Of a stretch of DNA of 64,000 bases, positions 58,814 to 64,000 are shown piece after piece (the first letter of the stretch is position 1; each line of letters opens with the position of its first letter). The notes under the pieces are model-generated. The model was not told where the DNA came from, searched no databases, and saw only the letters and a list, made by a program, of their open reading frames with translations. This DNA comes from Amedibacillus dolichus DSM 3991 (GTDB lineage Bacteria > Bacillota_I > Bacilli_A > Erysipelotrichales > Erysipelotrichaceae): positions 1 to 64,000 of the forward strand of contig NZ_DS483477.1 of the NCBI RefSeq assembly GCF_000154285.1, read 5' to 3'. The position numbers and the translations under genes were made by a program.

Positions 58814-59632
58814 TTAGTTTAAATTATTCTGGTAGTAGTTTTTTTCATATTTGTTTGGAGATTGGTAATCACAATGAGAATGTATTCTTACTGTATTGTA
58901 AAATCCTTCTATGTATTCAAATACCATCTGATAGGCTTCTGAATAGTCATTTATCTTTTTTCTGTTTAGCCATTCTCTTTTTATCAATGCATGAAATGAT
59001 TCTATGCATGCATTATCCCATGGATTCCCTTTTTTAGAGTAACTGCCGATCATTCCTATCGTTAGATTATAGTATTTTTTTGATGTGAATTGAACACCTC
59101 TGTCACTGTGTATTACTACCGGATTATCTGTTTTTCTCCTCCTTTTTGCTTCTTCCAGACATTTTAATACTTCCTCTACTTCCATTGTTTTTGTTAGTTT
59201 CCAGGCTATTATTTTTCTTGAGTATAAATCCATTATACTTGTCAGATACACAAATCCTTCTTCCTGTGTCCAAATATAGGTTATATCTGTACACCAGGCT
59301 GAATTCGGCTTTTCAGGATTGAAATTACGTTTTAGAATATTCTTCAGTTTTGATGAAAAATCACTGTCCTTAGTGGTTATTGTGCATGGTCTGATATAAT
59401 GGGCTTTAATACCCATCTCACGCATAATATTGCCCACATATTTTTCGCTGACTTTTATTCCTGACTGATTCAGTTTTACAGTTATTTTCGGTGCTCCATA
59501 AATTTCATGTGATTCTTCATGAATTGCTTTTATTTTTTTACTGAGTTCCTGTTTTCTAACTTTTTGTTTAGAAGGTTTTCTGTTAACGTAATCATAATAT
59601 CCTGATTTACTGACATTAAGTTTATCGAGCAT
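58814..59632 (-). CDS. IS3-family transposase OrfB, copy 2
   Basis: Its 272 residues have the same DDE motifs as copy 1 (WCTDITYIW, HSDRGVQFTS, NACIESFHALIKREW). Only two residues differ: AIHEESHE for AIYEESHE and TIGMIG for TVGMIG. Expression is by -1 frameshifting from OrfA. Because this copy is intact and has target duplications it is the likely younger insertion. Confidence 0.93.
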   Translation of the reverse strand: MLDKLNVSKSGYYDYVNRKPSKQKVRKQELSKKIKAIHEESHEIYGAPKITVKLNQSGIKVSEKYVGNIMREMGIKAHYIRPCTITTKDSDFSSKLKNILKRNFNPEKPNSAWCTDITYIWTQEEGFVYLTSIMDLYSRKIIAWKLTKTMEVEEVLKCLEEAKRRRKTDNPVVIHSDRGVQFTSKKYYNLTIGMIGSYSKKGNPWDNACIESFHALIKREWLNRKKINDYSEAYQMVFEYIEGFYNTVRIHSHCDYQSPNKYEKNYYQNNLN

Positions 59633-59700
59633 ACCGGAAATCGAAGCATTATTATCATTCTGCTTTTTTATTTTGATTTGATAATAAAGTTCCTGTTTCG

Positions 59701-59991
59701 TTATTTTCCCAGTATGCCAATAGCCTTTTTTAAGACATCAAGCGCATCCTGTGTATCTTTAAGCTCCTTACGCAAACGAGCAATTTCTTTAGCTTCATCA
59801 CTAGAGAAATTACCAGAACCTCTGGAAACAATAGTACCATTATTTTTATCAGCATCTTTCACCCATTTATGAACAGTACTGTCAGCAATGTCAAAACGTT
59901 TAGCAATAGAAAGTTTAGATTCATCAGGATGATCAAGTACATACTGAACAACTCCTTGTTTAAATTCATCTGTAAATGTAGGTTTAGCCAT
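59701..59991 (-). CDS. IS3-family transposase OrfA, copy 2
   Basis: Its 96 residues are identical to OrfA of copy 1. Helix-turn-helix TDEFKQGVVQYVLDHP with STVHKWVKD, then a leucine-zipper-like end. The slippery heptamer A AAA AAG is conserved on the minus strand (59725-59731). The upstream 100 bp contain a TATACT-type box and the right-hand terminal repeat. Confidence 0.93.
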   Translation of the reverse strand: MAKPTFTDEFKQGVVQYVLDHPDESKLSIAKRFDIADSTVHKWVKDADKNNGTIVSRGSGNFSSDEAKEIARLRKELKDTQDALDVLKKAIGILGK

Positions 59992-60091
59992 AATTAAATT
60001 CCTCTTCTTTCTGTGTTAATAATTTATGACAGTATACCATAAGATGCTTTAACTCTCACATTTAACTGATACGGTTTTTATTCTAGCATCA

Positions 60092-60428
60092 AACGCTCAA
60101 AACTCTTGTAACTGGGAACACAACCATTTGTAATGCTGCGATATCGAACATCGTAGCGACAAAGCTTCTCTAACCTACGTAAAGAAGCGTAGCCATTTTC
60201 AGCGAAAGCCATAAGGATGACGGTTAGCATCATGACAGGATCATAAGAACGAGGATCAAGACTAAGGAAGTCTATGAACTTACTCAAATTTATCCTCCTC
60301 AAGACTTCCAGGATCGTGATACTCAAATCATCTTTAAGAACATCGTTTTGAAAAGAAAAATTAAAATCTAGTAGCATATATGGCTGATATGCTGTATAAT
60401 TTTCTTGGTTAATTTGAGTACTTGTCAT
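60092..60428 (-). pseudogene. N-terminal part of the split IS1182 transposase
   Basis: It begins MTSTQINQENYTAYQPYMLL and contains FIDFLSLDPRSYDPVMMLTV and YRSITNGCVPSYKSFER, the IS1182 N-terminal domain. The frame runs 14 bp into the IS3 and stops at 60078. A TATAAT box lies just upstream of the start. Together with 57523-58763 it makes one interrupted gene. Confidence 0.88.
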
Positions 60429-60442
60429 ACATAAATTATACC

Positions 60443-60484
60443 AAAAAATACACCTTCTTCCTTATGGAATTGGGTGTATTTTTT
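60443..60484. terminator. Bidirectional terminator at the IS1182 right end
   Basis: AAAAAATACACC (60443-60454) pairs with GGTGTATTTTTT (60473-60484). It probably shields the transposase from outside transcription. Confidence 0.75.
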
Positions 60485-60562
60485 TTGTCTTAGAGCTTGA
60501 CTTATCTGTCACAGCACCGATATATGGACTGGATTGACAATACTTTATCTAAAATACGGCTT

Positions 60563-61321
60563 TTAGGATATTTGATGTAGAATAGAAGAATCTTTGCTAC
60601 TTTCTTGGGAGCGGTATAAAAAGAACAGAGGAATAAAAGCAATGAAGCAGGCAGCTATCCCTGCTAATTCCAACCAAAGGATAGGTATGTTGATATAGCT
60701 TAAGAAAGGGAATAGTTTCATAATATGAGCGGGAAGATTGGTTGTCATGATGTAGTTGGAGCCAATAACTTGATTGAGTCCGAAAACAAGCGCAAAAATA
60801 ATATTAGCGTCGATAAACGCTTGAAAGGCTTCTCGGTAGGTGATTTTCCATTCCAACACATACAAGACGTAAATACTGGCAGTTAAAAAGAAATGATGGC
60901 TGAAGAAGAATTGCCAAAAGATAAAGCGATCCGGTCCACAAGTAAGATCCGGCAGTAAAATAGCAGGAAGCGGTCCGGCAAATGAAAAGAAATAAACAAA
61001 TTTAAACATCTTTTTATGATTGGTTATGAGTGCGTACATAAACAAATAGCCACTGATAAAACAGAAATGTAATGGTAAATGCTCCTTGTAGCTCCATGTT
61101 CCATCGAGTATTTTTTGACCATAATAAATAGCCATATTGGTAAACATGATGCCTGCAACGATGTAACGAAAGGCTTTATCATGGTATTTCCATTTGCGTA
61201 TAGCTTCTCGATGCTTATAAATCAGTACCATTGCCAACAGCATCGTTATAGTTAAAACGATATGCCAAAAACCGAATAAACGGAAATGAAAAATCCCCGG
61301 CGTGTCGCTAAAAAAACTCAT
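60563..61321 (-). CDS. YwaF/TIGR02206-family membrane protein
   Basis: The 252-residue polytopic protein with about six or seven helices has HYLPLHFC-like KEHLPLHFCFISGYLFMYAL, PAILLPDLTCGPDRFIFWQF and FFSHHFFLTASIYVLYV. These match the TIGR02206 (YwaF) family of unknown function. GAGGGAT five bases before the ATG at 61321 supports that start over 61333. It is monocistronic and faces the IS1182 element, whose end lies 44 bp away. Confidence 0.82.
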   Translation of the reverse strand: MSFFSDTPGIFHFRLFGFWHIVLTITMLLAMVLIYKHREAIRKWKYHDKAFRYIVAGIMFTNMAIYYGQKILDGTWSYKEHLPLHFCFISGYLFMYALITNHKKMFKFVYFFSFAGPLPAILLPDLTCGPDRFIFWQFFFSHHFFLTASIYVLYVLEWKITYREAFQAFIDANIIFALVFGLNQVIGSNYIMTTNLPAHIMKLFPFLSYINIPILWLELAGIAACFIAFIPLFFLYRSQESSKDSSILHQIS

Positions 61322-61478
61322 ACTATCCCTCATTTCATATATTTATTTTAGCATAAAACAGCATAGAGAATTATTACATTATGGTAAGAATGGTAGAAAG
61401 ATAAGCGTGATTGTCAGTTTTTTCTTTCCCAATTTGTGAATTATTGATATAATAACAAGCGTTAGGCGGGGATTGAGT

Positions 61479-62345
61479 ATGAAACTTAAGCAATTCAAAT
61501 ATATGGATTATATTAATGTAGTTATCGGCGGTGTTTTATTTGCGGCAGCCGTTAATCTATTTATTGTACCGATGAATTTATTCAGTGGCGGAGGTATCGG
61601 CGTTGCCCAAATTTTACGTACCCTGATTAGTGGGTGGATTTCAGTTCCGAAGGGGTTAGATGTTGCGGGTATTATCAACTTTTTAATCAATATACCCTTG
61701 TTTATCATGGCATATCGCAGTATCTCACGTAAGTTTTTTATTAAAACCCTGTTGAATGTAATTGCCCAAACGGTTGCCTTTACATTGATTTGGATACCGG
61801 AAACTCCGATTATTGATGATGTGTTAGCAGCTTGTTTGATTGCCGGCTTGATCGGTGGTTTTGGTATCGGTTTTGCTTTACGTTGCGGCGGCAGTGGCGG
61901 CGGTGTGGATATTCTCGGTGTTTATATGGCGAAAAAATCCGAACGGTTTTCTGTCGGAAAACTGAGTATTGTTATTAACGCCTGTATTTTTACTTGCTGT
62001 GCGATTTTATTTGATTTGGCAACAGCCATTTATTCGATTATCTTTACAGCTTGTATGTATTTGACGGTGGATAAATTTCACTATCAAAACATCAACATGA
62101 CAGCGATGGTGTTTACACGAAATCCGCAGGTTAAAAACAGTATTATGGAGGAAACCGGCAGAGGTGTTACGTATTGGAAAGGCGCAGGTGCCTATACAGA
62201 TAATGAAACCTTTGTTTTAATGACGGTTATTAACAAGTATGAGGTGCCACAGGTAAAAAAGATTATTTTATCGGCAGATCCGCAAGCCTTTATCATTATC
62301 AATGAGGGAATGAGTGTCAGCGGTAACTTTGAAAAACGTTTGTAG
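61479..62345 (+). CDS. YitT-family membrane protein (DUF161/DUF2179)
   Basis: The 288-residue protein has five or six N-terminal helices (YMDYINVVIGGVLFAAAVNL; GGGIGVAQILRTLISGW; FALRCGGSGGGVDILGVYM) and a soluble C-terminal DUF2179 domain (about 215-285, VFTRNPQVKNSIMEETGRGV). Function is not established. The ATG at 61479 follows GGCGGGGA; an upstream in-frame TTG at 61473 is less likely. A nested hairpin terminator ends it. Confidence 0.88.
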   Translation: MKLKQFKYMDYINVVIGGVLFAAAVNLFIVPMNLFSGGGIGVAQILRTLISGWISVPKGLDVAGIINFLINIPLFIMAYRSISRKFFIKTLLNVIAQTVAFTLIWIPETPIIDDVLAACLIAGLIGGFGIGFALRCGGSGGGVDILGVYMAKKSERFSVGKLSIVINACIFTCCAILFDLATAIYSIIFTACMYLTVDKFHYQNINMTAMVFTRNPQVKNSIMEETGRGVTYWKGAGAYTDNETFVLMTVINKYEVPQVKKIILSADPQAFIIINEGMSVSGNFEKRL

Positions 62346-62380
62346 GAAGTCTTTTGATTTTCGATATGGATAAATAAAAC

Positions 62381-62433
62381 GGAGATCTCAAACATGGTTA
62401 AATGAAATGACCATATAAGAAATCTCCTTTTTT
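62381..62433 (+). terminator. Intrinsic terminator of the YitT gene
   Basis: GGAGAT (62381-62386) pairs with ATCTCC (62422-62427); inner ATGGT/ACCAT; TTTTTT follows. Confidence 0.75.
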
Positions 62434-62461
62434 ATTGCTTGTTTATAGATAGAAGAAAATA

Positions 62462-63262
62462 TTATTTTTTATTGGCTTCTTCCTTCTTTTTCTTCTCACT
62501 GATGTATTTTTCGTAAATAAACTTTAATCCCTTAAAGGTTAAATCACGATCGTAAATATCAATTTCATCGGTATTTTTATAAATGATTTTCCCCAATCCT
62601 CCGGTAGCGATGACCTTCATATTACAGCCAAGCTCCTCTTTGAACTGACGAATGATGTATTCGCTTTGTCCGATATAGCCATAAACAAGACCGGCTTGCA
62701 TACTGGTTGTGGTAGTCTTGTTTAAAATGGATTTCGGCTTTTTGATTTCGATTTCCGGAAGCTTGGCAGCCTGTGTCCACATTGCTTGTGCACTGGTTTC
62801 AATCCCTAAGGCAATTACTCCGAATTCAAAGTTTCCTTGTGCATCTACATAATCATAGGTTGTAGCAGTACCGAAATCTACAACTAAGCAAGGACCTCCA
62901 TAGGCATAAAAGGCACCGGCTGCATCAACGATACGATCTGCGCCGACCGCCTTGGGATTCTCGGCTTTGACGGAAATTCCGGTTTTGATACCGGGACCGA
63001 CAACGATCGGTTCTTTTTTCATATATTTGCGAATGCCATTCAAAAAGGAATGCATGATCTTAGGAACAACGCTGCTGACGATAACATCATCAATATCATT
63101 GATGGATACCTGAGAGGCATTTAAAAAGTTTGTGATCATGAAGCCGTATTCATCACTGGTACGCTTCATTTTGGTGGTTAAACGATAATTTCCGATGAGT
63201 TTATTGCCATTGTAAATACCGATGGTAATATTGGTGTTTCCGACGTCCATTACTACTAGCAT
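62462..63262 (-). CDS. coaX: Type III pantothenate kinase
   Basis: The 266-residue ASKHA-fold enzyme phosphorylates pantothenate, the first step of coenzyme A synthesis. Motifs: MLVVMDVGNTNITIGIY (phosphate loop), IVVGPGIKTGISV, KAVGADRIVDAAGAFYAYG and LVVDFGTATTYD (catalytic Asp region). AAGGAG lies upstream of the ATG at 63262, though the frame is open from 63328. The gene starts one base after the coaBC stop, so the two CoA genes form an operon and are coupled. Confidence 0.95.
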   Translation of the reverse strand: MLVVMDVGNTNITIGIYNGNKLIGNYRLTTKMKRTSDEYGFMITNFLNASQVSINDIDDVIVSSVVPKIMHSFLNGIRKYMKKEPIVVGPGIKTGISVKAENPKAVGADRIVDAAGAFYAYGGPCLVVDFGTATTYDYVDAQGNFEFGVIALGIETSAQAMWTQAAKLPEIEIKKPKSILNKTTTTSMQAGLVYGYIGQSEYIIRQFKEELGCNMKVIATGGLGKIIYKNTDEIDIYDRDLTFKGLKFIYEKYISEKKKKEEANKK

Positions 63263-63263
63263 G

Positions 63264-64000
63264 CTATTGTACTCCTTTTTCCTCGCGAATTTCGGCAAGT
63301 CTTTCCAAAATCTTGCAGGCAACCTCATATTTGCTCATAATTGAAAGCTCTTGAAGCTGCTCTTTTTCAATAAGGGTTACGATGTTGGTATTATGACCGA
63401 ACCCGGCTCCCTCGGTTTTTAAATTGTTTGCGACAATCATATCGCAATGTTTCTTTTCCAACTTTGCTTTGGCATTCTCAATTAAATTTTGGGTTTCCAT
63501 CGCAAAGCCGCAAAGAATTTGATCCTTTCGAATATGTTCTCCCAAATAGGCGAGAATATCGGGATTTTTGACAAGCTTTAAGGTAAATTCTTCACTATCC
63601 TTCTTGATTTTATGCTCGGCAACACTTTCAACACGATAATCTCCTACGGCAGCTGCCTTGATAATATAATCGGCAGATATATAGTGCGCTTTTACAGCCT
63701 CTAGCATATCCAAAGCGCTTTGAACGGAAATCAGCTGAACGCCGAAAGGTGCTTCCTCTCGACTCGGTCCACTGATCAAGGTTACACAGGCTCCCATGGA
63801 TTGTGCGGCACGTGCTAATTCATAACCCATTTTACCGCTGGAATGATTGGAAATATAACGTACGGGATCTAAGGCTTCCTGTGTAGGTCCGGCAGTGATC
63901 AGCACATGTTTGCCCTCTAAACGTCGATTGGTTTGAAAGTAGGAATCAATGCATGCTTCTATATCACTTAGCTCTGCCAACTTACCTTTTCCACAATCCC
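63264..64000 (-). CDS. coaBC: CoaBC C-terminal part (phosphopantothenate-cysteine ligase domain), cut by window edge
   Basis: The frame is open to the edge; DCGKGKLAELSDIEACID links the CoaC decarboxylase part (outside) to the CoaB domain. Visible CoaB motifs: HVLITAGPTQEALDPVRYIS, NHSSGKMGYELARAA, IIKAAAVGDYR, LVKNPDILAYL and LCGFAMET with VANN. CoaBC joins cysteine to 4'-phosphopantothenate and then decarboxylates it. The TTG at 63980 is an internal codon, not the start. Followed directly by coaX. Confidence 0.95.
   Translation of the reverse strand, partial: DCGKGKLAELSDIEACIDSYFQTNRRLEGKHVLITAGPTQEALDPVRYISNHSSGKMGYELARAAQSMGACVTLISGPSREEAPFGVQLISVQSALDMLEAVKAHYISADYIIKAAAVGDYRVESVAEHKIKKDSEEFTLKLVKNPDILAYLGEHIRKDQILCGFAMETQNLIENAKAKLEKKHCDMIVANNLKTEGAGFGHNTNIVTLIEKEQLQELSIMSKYEVACKILERLAEIREEKGVQ

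Larger units (their letters stand above)
58764..60091 (-). mobile_element. IS3-family insertion sequence (IS150-like), copy 2
   Basis: A 1328-bp element of the same length as copy 1 and nearly identical to it, in opposite orientation. On the plus strand it is flanked by AAC at 58761-58763 and AAC at 60092-60094, a 3-bp target duplication, which proves a simple insertion and fixes the element ends. Confidence 0.95.
57358..60518 (-). mobile_element. IS1182-family element, interrupted by IS3 copy 2
   Basis: Terminal inverted repeats are GGGGCTGTGAC at 57358 and, on the minus strand, GGTGCTGTGAC ending at 60518. Without the IS3 and its duplication the element is about 1.83 kb, normal for the family. 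It carries one transposase gene on the minus strand, split by the IS3. The left end abuts the proC stop codon. Confidence 0.75.

Overview
The window looks like chromosome of a low-GC Bacillota gut bacterium, most likely from the Erysipelotrichia. That placement is an inference from AT-rich codon use and gene mix (LoaP, LCP proteins, YitT, coaX/coaBC, IS3/IS66/IS1182 elements); no rRNA or tRNA gene was seen to confirm it. A GC-richer integrated mobile element occupies the left fifth.

Region A (1-~14.1 kb) is the right-hand part of an integrative conjugative or mobilizable element. It carries a DUF3849-type protein, MobC, a CD1845-type membrane protein, a reverse-strand AlbA/Schlafen-type ATPase, a MOBP-type relaxase, a sigma-like factor, an excisionase-like protein and two tandem tyrosine integrases of equal length. 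Low-GC cargo sits inside it (about 5.2-9.8 kb), with a complete bcrR-bcrA-bcrB-bcrD bacitracin-resistance cassette. Two GACA-N7-TGTC palindromes upstream of bcrA match the operators known for enterococcal BcrR. A run of five hairpins follows the relaxase gene, and a structured 476-bp gap precedes the excisionase.

Region B (14.1-16.3 kb) is a scar: a truncated integrase, a complete IS3-family element and a truncated IS66 tnpA. A second, nearly identical IS3 copy lies inverted at 58.8-60.1 kb, nested with a clean 3-bp duplication in an IS1182-type transposase gene.

Region C (16.6-22.1 kb) holds a nucleoid-associated protein, a large SNF2 helicase and an AIM24-type protein.

Region D (22.5-47.4 kb) is a one-direction exopolysaccharide or capsule locus. 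It has two duplicated LCP ligases, the NusG paralogue LoaP, an initiating phosphoglycosyltransferase with sugar-modifying enzymes, many GT2/GT4 glycosyltransferases, a pyruvyltransferase-like protein, two flippases and two polymerases. Two proteins are fusions (GT4-GT4 and polymerase-GT4). A decayed group II intron without its reverse transcriptase lies between the second LCP gene and capD. Several terminators inside the locus fit LoaP-driven processive antitermination.

Region E (47.6-64 kb) is housekeeping: an ECF S component, a ParB-like mini-protein, an ABC/FtsX-like protein whose ATPase motifs are all lost, an RsmF-like methyltransferase, an ABC-F protein, ung, a CDF transporter, proC, the nested IS pair, a YwaF-like membrane protein, a YitT protein, coaX and the end of coaBC.
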